A stretch of DNA of 64,000 nt from Natronomonas moolapensis 8.8.11 (GCF_000591055.1 NC_020388.1:1-64000); one strand, 5' to 3'. Positions 15,245 to 24,936 are shown, counted from the stretch's first letter. Notes: generated by a model not told the origin, from the letters alone. Numbers and translations: made by a program.

Positions 15245-15622
15245 GTGAACACCGCGCTCGTCGACCGGCTCTGCCGGTACGGTGCCCTCGTCGAGGTCGG
15301 CGTCGGCGTCCGCCCGTCCGTCGCGGTCGGACTGGCCGAACGGGACTGTCGCGTCGTCGCGACCGACGTCCACGAACGATCCGTTCCCGGGGCCGTCCGG
15401 TTCGTCCGCGACGACGTGACCGACCCCGACCTGTCGGTCTATCGGGGGGCCGACGCGGTGTACGCGCTGAACTGTCCACCGGAACTGCAACGTCCCCTCG
15501 CCGACGTCGCCGAGGCGGTCGGCACGGACTGTCTGTTCACAACTCTCGGCGGCGACCCGACGGTCGTCGACGCCGCTCCGGAAGCCCTTTCGCACGACAC
15601 GTTGTTTCGACTCAACACATGA
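15245..15622 (+). CDS. UPF0146 family protein
   Basis: This 125-residue protein has a Rossmann-like, SAM-methyltransferase-type core: [28 protein letters not shown] at the N-terminus, then [13 protein letters not shown]. It matches UPF0146, an archaeal family without an assigned activity. The GTG at 15245 is the most likely start; no ATG is in frame close by. The next gene (HAD) follows after 22 bp, suggesting co-transcription. Confidence 0.85.
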   Translation: MNTALVDRLCRYGALVEVGVGVRPSVAVGLAERDCRVVATDVHERSVPGAVRFVRDDVTDPDLSVYRGADAVYALNCPPELQRPLADVAEAVGTDCLFTTLGGDPTVVDAAPEALSHDTLFRLNT

Positions 15623-15644
15623 ACACACCGCTTGCATCCACAGT

Positions 15645-16514
15645 ATGAACGTCGACGCAGTCATCCTCGATGTCGATGGCGTATTGGTCGACGTCGCCGA
15701 CTCCTATCGGCGTGCTATCGTCGAATCCATCGAGTACGTCTACGGTGACACCATCGAGTACGACCACATCCAGCTGTTCAAGGACGCCGGCGGGTTCAAC
15801 AACGACTGGGAGCTGACGTACGCCGCCGCGTTGTACGTCCTCGCCCGCCGGGAGAACCCCGAGTTGAGCATCGGGACCTACACGGGCCTGATCGCCGCCT
15901 CCGGGGGCGGGCCGACGGCCGCCGAGACCGCTATCGCCGACGAACTCGACCCGGCCGCCCGCGAGCAGGTCCTCGCCGAGTGGGACTGCGGTCGGCTCCG
16001 GGACGTCTTCCAGCAACTCTATCTCGGCGGTGAGCTCTATCGCCGCCTCGAGGGCGGCGAGCCGGACCCCGACCTCGACCGACCGGGATTCATCGACGAC
16101 GAACCCGTATTGCTCGACTCGGACACCCGCGGACGACTCGAGGCGTGGCCCCTCGGCGTCATCACGGGGCGTCCGGCCGCCGAAGCCGACATCGCTCTCG
16201 ACCGCGTCGGCCTCGACATTCCGGAGGCACACCGCTTCACGATGGACGACTGGGAGGCCGGCAAACCCGATCCCGGCGCGCTCCTCACGCTCTCGGATCG
16301 CCTCGACGCCGACCGTCCGGTGTTCGTCGGCGACACGCTCGACGACATCCGGACGGTCACAAACGCGAACGAGGCGGATTCCTCCCGGACGCACCGCGGT
16401 GTCGGCGTCCTCACCGGCGGGCTCTCCGGCGAAGAGGGGCGCCGAAAGTACCGCAGCGCCGGCGCGGACGTCATCGTCGGGTCGATCAACGACCTCCCCG
16501 ACCTGCTGAACTGA
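15645..16514 (+). CDS. HAD-superfamily hydrolase (TIGR01548-like)
   Basis: This 289-residue phosphatase-fold protein has motif [14 protein letters not shown], a helical cap domain (about 30-160), motif II VITGRP, the motif III lysine in [10 protein letters not shown], and motif [11 protein letters not shown]. It resembles the HAD subfamily IA group TIGR01548. The substrate is unknown. Tight spacing to UPF0146 suggests a shared transcript. Confidence 0.9.
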   Translation: MNVDAVILDVDGVLVDVADSYRRAIVESIEYVYGDTIEYDHIQLFKDAGGFNNDWELTYAAALYVLARRENPELSIGTYTGLIAASGGGPTAAETAIADELDPAAREQVLAEWDCGRLRDVFQQLYLGGELYRRLEGGEPDPDLDRPGFIDDEPVLLDSDTRGRLEAWPLGVITGRPAAEADIALDRVGLDIPEAHRFTMDDWEAGKPDPGALLTLSDRLDADRPVFVGDTLDDIRTVTNANEADSSRTHRGVGVLTGGLSGEEGRRKYRSAGADVIVGSINDLPDLLN

Positions 16515-16630
16515 GGGGGCGTCCCCGAGCCGTGTCATCTACTTTTCGGGGCAACTTTCCCCACTCACACGCTCGGGGCAACCCTATCCGGTCACGCAAC
16601 CGTTAATCCGCGCTTGCCCGAGATACGGGT

Positions 16631-17299
16631 ATGCGAATCGCACTTCTCGGCGGCACTGGCGACATCGGGGCCGGACTCGCACTCCGGTTCGGCCGCGACA
16701 CGGACCACGAACTCCTCGTCGGCTCACGCGACCCCGAAAAGGCTCGGACGAGCGCAGACGAGTACGGGACCGAACTCGAAGACCGCGGCCTCGACGCGGC
16801 GATCAAGGGCTTCGAGAACGCGATGGCGGCCGACCGCGCCGACGTAGTCGTGTTGGCGGTCCCCGCCTACCACCTCGTCGACACGGTCGAGGCAATCGCG
16901 GATCGCCTCGGCCCCGACACCGTCCTCGTCTCGCCGGCCGTCGGGATGAAACGCGACGAGTCGGGCTTTCATTACAACCGCCCCGGAGCCGGCAGCGTCG
17001 CCGCCCTCGCCGCGGAGGCGAAACCCGACGGGGTCCCCCTGATCGGTGCCTTCCATAACCTCCCCGCGGGCGGGCTTGCGGACCTCGACCGGGACTTCGA
17101 GTGGGACACGCTCGTCTTCGGCGACGACGCGGACGCCAAATCGACGGTGATCGACCTCGCCGACGAGATCAGGGGGCTCCGTCCACTCGACGTCGGCGGG
17201 CTGGACAACGCCGCCGAGGTCGAGTCGGTCACGCCGCTTTTGATCAACGTCGCGATGGAAAACGGCGGTCTCCACGACCTCGGCGTGCAGTTCCGGTAG
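16631..17299 (+). CDS. npdG: F420-dependent NADP reductase
   Basis: This 222-residue NADPH:coenzyme F420 oxidoreductase is expected to move hydride between F420H2 and NADP+. The N-terminal Rossmann motif reads LLGGTGDIGAGLALRF, followed by GSRDPEKA for the NADP phosphate, and VVVLAVPAYH and GAFHNLPA in the F420 side. Haloarchaea make F420, and NpdG-type proteins are common in them. The start at 16631 gives a normal N-terminus. It is monocistronic, convergent with prsW. Confidence 0.93.
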   Translation: MRIALLGGTGDIGAGLALRFGRDTDHELLVGSRDPEKARTSADEYGTELEDRGLDAAIKGFENAMAADRADVVVLAVPAYHLVDTVEAIADRLGPDTVLVSPAVGMKRDESGFHYNRPGAGSVAALAAEAKPDGVPLIGAFHNLPAGGLADLDRDFEWDTLVFGDDADAKSTVIDLADEIRGLRPLDVGGLDNAAEVESVTPLLINVAMENGGLHDLGVQFR

Positions 17300-17326
17300 C
17301 CGGGCGCACGCCCGCGGCTAGACCGT

Positions 17327-18376
17327 CTATCGTGTTTCGGCGTCGAACTCCGCGAGTTCCGAGTCGAACCTGTCGGACCCCTCGGGCGTATCGTGGCTCC
17401 GCCGGTACGCTGTCTCGTACCGCTTGAGCTTCCGGTAGAGGATATAAAAGAAGACGCCCTGATAGACGAAGACGAACCCGAGAAACAACACGAGGACCGG
17501 GACGCCCGGCACGAGCAGGCTGACGATTCCCGGTACCAACCCGACGAGAGTGTTGTACGTCGCGTGGATGAACGCCGCGATGAGAAGCCCCTTGGCGACG
17601 ATGGGACCGGCGTTCTCGCGGTTGAATTTCGCCAACCCGAGGTAATACCCCGCAAACGCCGAGTAGACGACGTGTCCCGGTCCAGCTAGTCCCCGTACGG
17701 CGGTGATCTGTCCGCCCGCCTGGAGGGTCTCCGCGAACCCGTCGACGACTCCGACCCCGCTCGATATCAGGATCGACGCCGGCGTCTGGAGGTTCTGGGT
17801 GATATAAAGAACGTTTTCGATGGCGGCGAAACCCAGCCCCGCGACTGCCCCGTAGACCGCGCCGTCGACGACCGAGTCGAATCGCGAATCCCGGTAGGGG
17901 TACAACCAGACCGCAAGCAGTTTCACCGACTCCTCGACGGGGCCGACGACGAGATAAAAAAACAGGACGAGTCCGAAGAGCGGAAACACCTGCAGGAAGC
18001 CGAACACGCTGTTGATGACCGCGGCGAAGCCCGCGAACAGCACCGAGAGAATGAACGTGACGACGAGCAGTGACGGTGGCTCTTTCGTCGTGATGTCCGT
18101 TCGGTAGATGTACAGCGCCAAGAACCCAGCCGGAATGATCGAGAGCCCGCCCAACGCGAGAATGAACGGATCCTCGATAATGAGTCCCCCGGTGCCGCTC
18201 GCCACGAAGATCACAAGGAAAATTAACAGGCCGAGACCGACCAGGACCCGCCGACCCGCCCGGACGACGCCGCGGTGGGTCCGGATCGCCAGCCGATCCA
18301 GCGCCGTCCGTGGCTCCCAGGAGGCGATGTCGTAGAGGTCCTCGTCGTCGGTCCGTGCGTCGACCGGGTCCTTCAT
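17327..18376 (-). CDS. PrsW-family intramembrane metalloprotease
   Basis: This 349-residue polytopic membrane protein has a cytoplasmic-type N-terminal segment (about 1-40) followed by eight or nine hydrophobic helices. PrsW motifs are visible: EES-K in VGPVEESVKLLAVW, the second Glu in GLGFAAIENVLY, and a histidine in FIHATYNTLVG. Bacterial PrsW cleaves anti-sigma factors; archaea lack those, so the substrate here is unknown. The tail after the last helix is acidic. Confidence 0.9.
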   Translation of the reverse strand: MKDPVDARTDDEDLYDIASWEPRTALDRLAIRTHRGVVRAGRRVLVGLGLLIFLVIFVASGTGGLIIEDPFILALGGLSIIPAGFLALYIYRTDITTKEPPSLLVVTFILSVLFAGFAAVINSVFGFLQVFPLFGLVLFFYLVVGPVEESVKLLAVWLYPYRDSRFDSVVDGAVYGAVAGLGFAAIENVLYITQNLQTPASILISSGVGVVDGFAETLQAGGQITAVRGLAGPGHVVYSAFAGYYLGLAKFNRENAGPIVAKGLLIAAFIHATYNTLVGLVPGIVSLLVPGVPVLVLFLGFVFVYQGVFFYILYRKLKRYETAYRRSHDTPEGSDRFDSELAEFDAETR

Positions 18377-18586
18377 GTCCGATGCTCGCGCGGCGTACCC
18401 CTAACTGTTTGGCCCGTTGTGGGGTCTCGACCCACGTCCGTGGCGGCCGTGCTGTCCTGGAGTGCGCTCGCAGCGACTGTCTCTCCCCTGTTCCTCCGGC
18501 CCGTTGTGACCCACCTTACTTCCGCTGTGAGTCCCCCTCCGAGCCGAAGCCGGGACGCTTTCGGTCCCCGGTCCCGAACGCCCCCT

Positions 18587-18706
18587 ATGCACTTCGATCA
18601 ACGCACCCGGGCGGCGCTCCGTGCGTTCGCCCCCGACACCGAGTTGACGCTCGGGGCGACCGTCCACGACCGGGTCCGCTTCGCCGCCGCCCCCGGAGCG
18701 CTATGA
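18587..18706 (+). CDS. Possible 39-residue coupled leader ORF of FAU-1
   Basis: MHFDQRTRAALRAF begins a short frame whose stop overlaps the FAU-1 start in an ATGA arrangement. Small proteins with a similar N-terminus are, as I recall, encoded upstream of this gene in other haloarchaea but are longer, so this copy may be truncated. Its role may be translational coupling. No clear TATA box or ribosome-binding site was seen. Confidence 0.42.
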   Translation: MHFDQRTRAALRAFAPDTELTLGATVHDRVRFAAAPGAL

Positions 18707-20115
18707 GCGCGAACGTCCGTATCCGTGGGATCTATACCACGGCGCTCACCGAACTGCTCCGCGAGGACTACGACGTCGTCGCCGCCTCACCCCCGATACG
18801 CGAGCGCTTCGGGGAGCCATTCGAGGTCGACGTCGCGGACGCGACGGTCCGGACGACCGACGACCGCGAGGGCGTCGGCGTCGCCGGCACGGACGCCGCC
18901 GTTTCGGAACTGCGCGAGCGACTCGGGTCGGTCGGCCGCGACACGCTCGCGTGGGACGCCACCGCACCGGCCGGCGCGGTGTTCCGTGGCGAGGTGACGG
19001 AGACGCTCGGCTCCGGTGCGGTCGTCGAGTTGGGATCGGTCGACGGCGAGTCGGTCTCGGGGTTTCTTCCCTACGACCGGGTCGAGGGTTACGTCGACGA
19101 GGGCGACCGCTATCGCCTGCAGGTCGCCTCGGCGGAGCCGCCCTGGAGTGACGACCGGCCGATGCTGGCCCGCGAGTTGCGGCTCCCCGGCGGCCTCGTC
19201 GAACTCCGGCGGGGTGACGGCGGGGCGATGACAGAGACCGCTCGGCTGGCCGACATCCTCCCGGTCGACCCACTCGAGGGGTGGACGCCACGGTGGTCGA
19301 AATCGGCCGACGACGCCTCTCTCGACGCGATGGCGAGTGCTCTCGAACGAGCCAACGAGCGCGCGGCGGCGGTGATGGATGCGATCGCCACGGCTGACGA
19401 CGCCACGGGTCGTATTGCTGCCCCCGTCTCGGGCGCGTGGGTGTGGTTCGGCCGAGAGAGCCGCTTCGAGCTCGATTCGGTCCGCCGGCGGGTCGAGACG
19501 ACGATGGCGGGCCACCACCGGACGAAGGCCGCAACGGCGGCCGCGAGTTCGGCCGTGGACTTCGTCGAGGCGCTCTGTGGCCCCGACGCCGAGAGCGCGG
19601 CCGACGACGCCGACGTCGACTTCCCGTTCGACGTCGTCACCCGGCAGTTCGGCCCGCAATCGGGCGATTCGGTCGCCATCCGGCACGGAAAACCCGCGGG
19701 CCGGACGATCACGCTCGGCCGCGGCGAGGTCACCGAGCACGACCCGACGGGCTCGATCACCGTCGAGCGCGAGATGTCGGGCGGCGGCAGCTACGATGCC
19801 CTCGGCGTCGACAGAGTCGCGGGCGACGTCGCGACGACTACGTTCGTCGAGGGCCGGTGGTGGTACGCGACGGTTTATAAAGGATCGGGGGGCGAGCGCC
19901 GCGGCACCTACGTCAACGTCTGTACGCCCGTCGAGATATTTCCGCGGGCGGTCAGATACGTCGACCTCCACGTCGACGTGGTGAAAGGGCCCGACGGCGC
20001 CGTCGAACGGGTCGACGACGACGAACTCGACGCCGCCGTCGAGGCCGGACGGGTCCCCGGGGCGCTCGCCGACCGCGCCCGCGAGGTCGCCGCCTCCATC
20101 GAGAACGTTTTATAA
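18703..20115 (+). CDS. FAU-1 family RNA-binding protein / ribonuclease
   Basis: This 470-residue protein has an S1-like N-terminal barrel (about 80-160, FLPYDRVEGYVDEGD), a central helical region and a C-terminal DUF402 domain (about 320-455, with RWWYATVYKG and FPRAVRYVDLHVDVVKG). It matches archaeal FAU-1, reported to be an RNA-binding RNase E/G-like protein in Pyrococcus. The start is the ATG overlapping the stop of the 39-residue frame; a long upstream extension of the frame is not used. Confidence 0.9.
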   Translation: MSANVRIRGIYTTALTELLREDYDVVAASPPIRERFGEPFEVDVADATVRTTDDREGVGVAGTDAAVSELRERLGSVGRDTLAWDATAPAGAVFRGEVTETLGSGAVVELGSVDGESVSGFLPYDRVEGYVDEGDRYRLQVASAEPPWSDDRPMLARELRLPGGLVELRRGDGGAMTETARLADILPVDPLEGWTPRWSKSADDASLDAMASALERANERAAAVMDAIATADDATGRIAAPVSGAWVWFGRESRFELDSVRRRVETTMAGHHRTKAATAAASSAVDFVEALCGPDAESAADDADVDFPFDVVTRQFGPQSGDSVAIRHGKPAGRTITLGRGEVTEHDPTGSITVEREMSGGGSYDALGVDRVAGDVATTTFVEGRWWYATVYKGSGGERRGTYVNVCTPVEIFPRAVRYVDLHVDVVKGPDGAVERVDDDELDAAVEAGRVPGALADRAREVAASIENVL

Positions 20116-20135
20116 ATAGCTCCGCCTCGGGTCGC

Positions 20136-21278
20136 CTACTCGATCTCGTCTTCGAGTTCGATGTCGGCGCTCTCGATCTCGAGGTCGACGTCGCCGCTTT
20201 CGCTCCCCGCGGCGAGTTCCTCGATGCTATCGATGCCGAGCAACTCGCGCGTTTCGCCGTCGAATCCCAGCGACTCCAGTTCCGTCCCGCCGGTCGCCGC
20301 GTCGCTGCCGGTGAGGTGTTTGCCGTAGCGGCTCAAAAGCGAGGTCATCTCCTGGGGCAACACGAACGTCGTCGATTCGCCCTTGCCGATCTCCTCGAGC
20401 GTCTCCATCCCCCGTTCGATGATCGCACGTTCGCCCATCGATTCGGCGGATTTCGCACGCAGGACCGTCGAGATCGCTTCGCCCTGTGCCTCGAGGACGC
20501 TCGCTTGCTTTTCGCCCTGTGCCTCGAGGATGTTGGCTTGCTTGTCGCCCTCCGCCGTCTCGATGGCGGAGCGGCGTTCGCCCTGTGCCTCGAGGATCAT
20601 CGCGCGGCGCTTTCGCTCGGCGGAACTTTGCTGTTCCATCGCCCGTTTGACGTCCGTCGAGGGGTTGACCTCTCTGACCTCGACGGCCTCGACCCGGACG
20701 CCCCACTCGTCGGTCGGCCCCTCGAGTTCACGCTGGATGCGGCGGTTGATCCGCTCGCGCTTCGAGAGCGTCTCGTCGAGTTCCATATCGCCCAACACGG
20801 CCCGCAGCGTCGTCTGGGCGAGGTTCGAGGTCGCCCGCTTGTAATCGTCGACCTCCAGGAACGCCCGCTTTGCGTTCATCACCTTGATGTAGACGACGGC
20901 GTCGGCGACCACCGGGGAGTTGTCCTCCGTGATCGCCTCCTGACGCGGGACGTCGATCGTCTGGGTCCGCATGTCGAAGGGGTAGGTCCGGGAGACGAAC
21001 GGCGGCACGAAGTGGATCCCGGGCTCGAGGAGTTCGCGGAACTCGCCGAACACCGTCAGCGCCTCCTTCTCGTAGGCCTCGACGATCTCGACGGCGCTGG
21101 AGACGGCGGCGGCGGCGACGAAAAGCAGCGCCAGTCCGGCGATCACGAGCGGGTCGAACTCGATAACGCCGAACGCGAACCCCGCCCCGACGGCGAAGAG
21201 CGCAAAGAGGGCGACCGACGCGCGCGTGGAGAGTCCCGCGCTCTTCCGGCCGAGTTCGCGGGCGGCACTGTCTGACAT
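20136..21278 (-). CDS. SPFH/band 7 (stomatin-like) membrane protein
   Basis: This 380-residue protein has two N-terminal hydrophobic helices (about 20-65), a band-7 domain (about 70-240) with PGIHFVPPFV and RTQTIDVPRQEAIT, then a heptad-rich coiled coil (about 225-285) with repeated LEAQGE units, and an acidic tail. SPFH proteins assemble in membranes and often partner an NfeD protein; none is adjacent. A role in membrane microdomains or protease regulation is family-level inference. Confidence 0.93.
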   Translation of the reverse strand: MSDSAARELGRKSAGLSTRASVALFALFAVGAGFAFGVIEFDPLVIAGLALLFVAAAAVSSAVEIVEAYEKEALTVFGEFRELLEPGIHFVPPFVSRTYPFDMRTQTIDVPRQEAITEDNSPVVADAVVYIKVMNAKRAFLEVDDYKRATSNLAQTTLRAVLGDMELDETLSKRERINRRIQRELEGPTDEWGVRVEAVEVREVNPSTDVKRAMEQQSSAERKRRAMILEAQGERRSAIETAEGDKQANILEAQGEKQASVLEAQGEAISTVLRAKSAESMGERAIIERGMETLEEIGKGESTTFVLPQEMTSLLSRYGKHLTGSDAATGGTELESLGFDGETRELLGIDSIEELAAGSESGDVDLEIESADIELEDEIE

Positions 21279-21408
21279 AATTCACTGTTGGCGTCGGCGG
21301 TACTTGAACCCACGGCGCGGCCCGGGCCGACGGCCGTCGAATCCACGACGCCACGTCGGATCTCCCGAGGACACAAACTATACTTCTCGAACCCCAAACG
21401 AGGACCGT

Positions 21409-21606
21409 ATGCAATTCAGCCTCCCCGTCTCGCTCGGCGCGTTGCTCGCCGTCGTCGTCGTGGGCGTTGCTGGCCTCGTCGGCAGCGATATGATGCCCCT
21501 CGAGACGACGCTCATGATGGTCGCCCCCTCGATGCTCGTCTTCGGTGTCCTCGCGTTCGCACTCGGGATGAAACACGGCGAGTACCGCGCCGCCGCCGTC
21601 CGATAG
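21409..21606 (+). CDS. Two-helix membrane protein (DUF7333-like)
   Basis: This 65-residue protein has two hydrophobic helices, SLGALLAVVVVGVAGLVG and an APSMLVFGVLAFALG segment, with a short MKHGEYR tail. It matches a haloarchaeal family that I recall as DUF7333. An A/T-rich promoter element (ACTATACTTC) sits about 30 bp upstream. Function unknown. It is divergent from the SPFH gene. Confidence 0.78.
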   Translation: MQFSLPVSLGALLAVVVVGVAGLVGSDMMPLETTLMMVAPSMLVFGVLAFALGMKHGEYRAAAVR

Positions 21607-21636
21607 GGCCCGGAGTCGGACGCAACGCCTGGCTGT

Positions 21637-22992
21637 CTACGTCCTCGCCGCCTCGAAGTCCTCGCCGACGGCGAGAAACAGCCCGACCCCGACGAGCCCG
21701 ATCGCCGTCGATCCGGCGAAGGCGGCCCGCGGGGAGACGGCGTATATCGCGCCGCCGATGGCCGCCGAGGGGATCACGACCGCGTTTCTGAGGAGGTAGT
21801 ACGACCCCGTCACTCGACCCCCGGTTCCGGCCTCGGCCGGGCCGACGATGAGCGCCTTGTGGGCCGGCAGCCCCGCAAACCGGAGCCCAGAGAACGCAAA
21901 CAGCGCCGCCAGCACGGCGGCGTTTTCGGGGGCGTTTATCAAGAGAACCGGGAAGACGGCGTAGACGGCGAACCCGAGGGCGACGACCGGCTTCAGCCCG
22001 ACGCGGCGCGAGAGCCGCGAGACCGGCAGCATGACGGCGAGCGCGACGAGCATCTCGATCGCGAGCAACACGCCGAAGTACGCGTCCGGCGAGAGCCGCC
22101 CGACGACCGGCAGCCGGACGCCGACCGCGAGGAACTCCGTCACGACGATGACAAAAAAGACGTACACCATTCCGTTTGCGAAGCGGACGAGCGTGTCGGC
22201 GGCGAGCAGCGGCCGCAACGCCGGTGGCATCGCCCGTAGATCCTCGAGGATCGTCGAGACGCCCTCGAAGGACTTCCCGAGGCTGTCCTCGCCCGCGTCG
22301 TAGAGAACGTGCTGGGCGAGCGTCGCTCCGAGCCCGAACGCCGCGGCGACGGCGAGCAGCACGCGGAAGCCGGTTTCGAAGGCGAACCCGGAGAGGACGC
22401 CGGCCGCCAACAGCGGCCCGAGGAGAAACGCCGTCCGGCGGAACGTCTCGGTGCTCGCGAAGCCGGTCGCCAGCCGATCGGGTTCGAGGGCCTGTTTGAC
22501 GACCGCGAACGTCGCCCCGAGACCGAAGGACTTCCAGGCCTGTGCGAGCGCGAGCCCGAGGAAGATGCCGACCGGGATCGAGGCGGGCTCGAGCCACCCG
22601 ACGACGACCGCCTGCCCGAGGAGCTCGACCGTCGTTCCGACTGGGGGGACGGCGACGACGCCGAACGCGTCCGCGAACAACCAGACCACGAACCCGAGTG
22701 TCGACGCCAGCCCGAACAGCGTCAGCGCGACCCGCGATCCGATCCGATCGGAGAGCGCCCCGCCCGGGTAGGGGTAGACCGCCCCGATCAGGTTGCCGAA
22801 CGTGCCGAAGAGCCCGATGGCGACCGCCCCAGCCCCGAGTACCGACATGTACCGCGGGACGTACCGACTCGTCATCTGGAAACCGAGGCTGAACGCGAAC
22901 ATCGCAACGGAGAGGACGAGGACGTCGCGCTCGAGCGCCAGGAACGTCCCCAACAACGCACGGACCCCCTCGCGCCCGCCGGCGTCTTCCAT
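21637..22992 (-). CDS. Major facilitator superfamily transporter
   Basis: This 451-residue protein has about twelve hydrophobic segments. The first cytoplasmic loop carries GGALSDRIGSR, the MFS signature between helices 2 and 3, with a related motif (SRLSRRVG) in the second half. The two halves are joined by a charged loop near 215-235. Substrate unknown; it looks like a drug/efflux-type MFS, but sequence alone does not decide. It is probably monocistronic. Confidence 0.9.
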   Translation of the reverse strand: MEDAGGREGVRALLGTFLALERDVLVLSVAMFAFSLGFQMTSRYVPRYMSVLGAGAVAIGLFGTFGNLIGAVYPYPGGALSDRIGSRVALTLFGLASTLGFVVWLFADAFGVVAVPPVGTTVELLGQAVVVGWLEPASIPVGIFLGLALAQAWKSFGLGATFAVVKQALEPDRLATGFASTETFRRTAFLLGPLLAAGVLSGFAFETGFRVLLAVAAAFGLGATLAQHVLYDAGEDSLGKSFEGVSTILEDLRAMPPALRPLLAADTLVRFANGMVYVFFVIVVTEFLAVGVRLPVVGRLSPDAYFGVLLAIEMLVALAVMLPVSRLSRRVGLKPVVALGFAVYAVFPVLLINAPENAAVLAALFAFSGLRFAGLPAHKALIVGPAEAGTGGRVTGSYYLLRNAVVIPSAAIGGAIYAVSPRAAFAGSTAIGLVGVGLFLAVGEDFEAART

Positions 22993-23058
22993 ATGCCCTC
23001 TCGGTCCGTCGAAAGAATAAAGCCCCGCCGTCCCGCCCCGGTCCGGACGCGCGCTAAC

Positions 23059-24108
23059 TTATAAATCCGCGCCCACCGCGTCCTCGATCGAGTCGATCCC
23101 GTCGCGCTCGAGCCGCTCGAGCAGCCCCCGGTTGATGTCGCGGGCGATCGAGGGGCCCTCGTAGACCAACCCGGTGTACAACTGTACGAGGCTGGCGCCG
23201 GCCCTGATCTTCTCGTAGGCCCCCTCGGCGTCCGTGACGCCGCCGACGCCGACGACCGGCTTCTCGGTCCGCTCGGCGATGAAACGGATCAGTTGGGTCG
23301 ACTCGTCCTCGATCGGCTTCCCGGAGAGTCCGCCCGTCTCGTCGGCGTGTTCGCCCCGGAGCCACGGCGGGCGGCCAGTCGTCGTGTTCGTCGCGATGAC
23401 GCCGTCCAGATCGAGGTCCTCGACGACGCCGAGGGCGTCCTCGACGGCCGCCTCGGTGAGGTCGGGAGAGAGCTTCACGAGCAGCGGATCTGCGCCGGCA
23501 TCGGCGAGCGTCCCGAGGATCGACTCCAGGCGGTCGCGCTGTTGGAGCTCCCGGAGCCCGGGTGTGTTCGGCGAGGAGACGTTGACGACGAAGTACTCGC
23601 CCGCACCGACTCGTTCGAACGTGTACAGGTAATCCTCCTCGGCGTCCTCGTTCGGTGTCGATTTGGACTTCCCGATGTTGACCCCGATCGGGACCCGACA
23701 GTCGGCCTCCGCGAGGCGCTCGCCGACGACGTCAGCGCCGTCGTTGTTGAACCCCATCCGGTTTATCAGGGCGTCGTTGTCGGGGAGTCGGAACAGTCGC
23801 GGGCGTGGGTTACCGGCCTGCGGTTCGGCGGTCACACCGCCGACCTCGACGTGGCCGAAGCCGAGCGCAGCCAGGGCCGCCGGCGCGGTGGCGTTCTTGT
23901 CGAACCCGGCGGCGACGCCGATTGGATTCGGGAACGCACACCCGAGCGTTTCCACCCGGAGCCTCGGGTCGACGACGGTGTAGCGGTCGGCGACGACGCG
24001 CTCCAGGGGCGTCCCCTGTATCGCCTCGAGGAGCCGGTGGCCGAGCCCGTGGGCCGTCTCGGCGTCGATTTCAAAAAAGAGTGGCTTGAGGAGGTCATAC
24101 AGTGTCAT
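23059..24108 (-). CDS. pyrD: Dihydroorotate dehydrogenase (quinone), class 2
   Basis: This 349-residue FMN enzyme oxidises dihydroorotate to orotate in pyrimidine synthesis, passing electrons to membrane quinone. The N-terminal helical segment (MTLYDLLKPLFFEIDAE) marks class 2. Key motifs are AAGFDKNA, RMGFNNDG, the catalytic serine in VNVSSPNTPGL, TNTTTGRP and GVGGVTDAEGAYEKI. The ATG at 24108 is chosen because it starts the conserved membrane-binding segment; one at 24129 adds seven residues. Confidence 0.96.
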   Translation of the reverse strand: MTLYDLLKPLFFEIDAETAHGLGHRLLEAIQGTPLERVVADRYTVVDPRLRVETLGCAFPNPIGVAAGFDKNATAPAALAALGFGHVEVGGVTAEPQAGNPRPRLFRLPDNDALINRMGFNNDGADVVGERLAEADCRVPIGVNIGKSKSTPNEDAEEDYLYTFERVGAGEYFVVNVSSPNTPGLRELQQRDRLESILGTLADAGADPLLVKLSPDLTEAAVEDALGVVEDLDLDGVIATNTTTGRPPWLRGEHADETGGLSGKPIEDESTQLIRFIAERTEKPVVGVGGVTDAEGAYEKIRAGASLVQLYTGLVYEGPSIARDINRGLLERLERDGIDSIEDAVGADL

Positions 24109-24168
24109 CGGTCGGATGGGGTCGTGCAACGGTGTTAAACGCCGCGGTCCCGGCGGCGTCCTCGCAGA

Positions 24169-24366
24169 CTACAGGTCGTGTTCGACGTCGTCCGTATCGG
24201 CCTTTTGGATGATGATCTTCCCGTCGCGGACCCGGACGAACACCTCGTCGCCGATGCTCATACCCGCGACGGCTAGCTCGTCCTCGTGGAGGTTCACGTG
24301 GACGTTGTGATACTCGCCCTGATCGTCCTTGGCCCCGCTTGGGCTGAGCGTCTTCTTTCGCACCAT
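24169..24366 (-). CDS. AbrB/SpoVT-like small protein
   Basis: This 65-residue protein (MVRKKTLSPSG start) has a core HVNLHEDELAVAGMSIGDEV and FVRVRDGKIIIQKAD, the strand-loop-strand pattern of AbrB/SpoVT swapped-hairpin DNA-binding domains. It is conserved in haloarchaea. A role as transcription regulator or antitoxin-like protein is possible; no toxin gene lies next to it. The start is chosen at the conserved MVRKKT; ATG codons lie upstream. Confidence 0.72.
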   Translation of the reverse strand: MVRKKTLSPSGAKDDQGEYHNVHVNLHEDELAVAGMSIGDEVFVRVRDGKIIIQKADTDDVEHDL

Positions 24367-24574
24367 CGCGTTGTGTTGGGTCGTTCGCCACACGGGATAC
24401 ATAAGTGTACCGTGCGAGACGCCGCCCCGCTGCGTTTTGCCGACCGAAGACGAGACCCGGGAGCGTTCTTCGCCCGGAACGCCGAGGCGTCCCTATCGGG
24501 GCGCCGGTCGCTCCAAATTCGCCCCCTCTGGCTGAAATATACGCGAAAAACCCGTGCCAGGGGGTCGACCTCGG

Positions 24575-24587
24575 GGTTATATTTATA
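24575..24587 (+). promoter_or_regulatory. Promoter of the MC1 gene
   Basis: GTTATATTTATAT is a strong A/T-rich TATA element about 40-50 bp upstream of the start, giving a leader of about 20 nt that contains GGAGGA at about -12. The combination of TATA box and ribosome-binding site suggests strong expression. Confidence 0.6.
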
Positions 24588-24624
24588 TTGACGTGTGTGC
24601 AGAAATCACACGGAGGACACAACT

Positions 24625-24936
24625 ATGGCATCTGACGACGACACACGGAACTTCGCGCTGCGGGAGAACGCCGGCGACGAGACCAGCGTTTTTTCCGGTC
24701 GGACGCCGAGACAGGCGGCGCTGAAGGCGGCGCGACGGCTCGACCCCGCAGAAAGCGAGGACGTCGCCGACCGAACCGAACTCCGACTCCGGGAGAAGGG
24801 AACAAAAAAGGTCCACATCTACGAGGGATGGGCGTGGGAAGAGACGGCTCCCGACGATAGTCCCGACTGGATGCCCGAAGAAATAACGGAAGCGAACGTC
24901 TCGAAGCAGGGAATCAAACACCTAGAGGAACTGTAG
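24625..24936 (+). CDS. Non-histone chromosomal protein MC1
   Basis: This 103-residue protein resembles MC1 of methanogens and haloarchaea, which binds and bends DNA as a monomer. Diagnostic stretches are TRNFALRENAGDETSVFSG, RQAALKAARR, LRLREKGTKKVHIYEG and PDWMPEEITEANV. Compared with the methanogen protein it is more acidic, as expected in high salt. A strong promoter and ribosome-binding site precede it. It lies upstream of the rRNA operon. Confidence 0.93.
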   Translation: MASDDDTRNFALRENAGDETSVFSGRTPRQAALKAARRLDPAESEDVADRTELRLREKGTKKVHIYEGWAWEETAPDDSPDWMPEEITEANVSKQGIKHLEEL

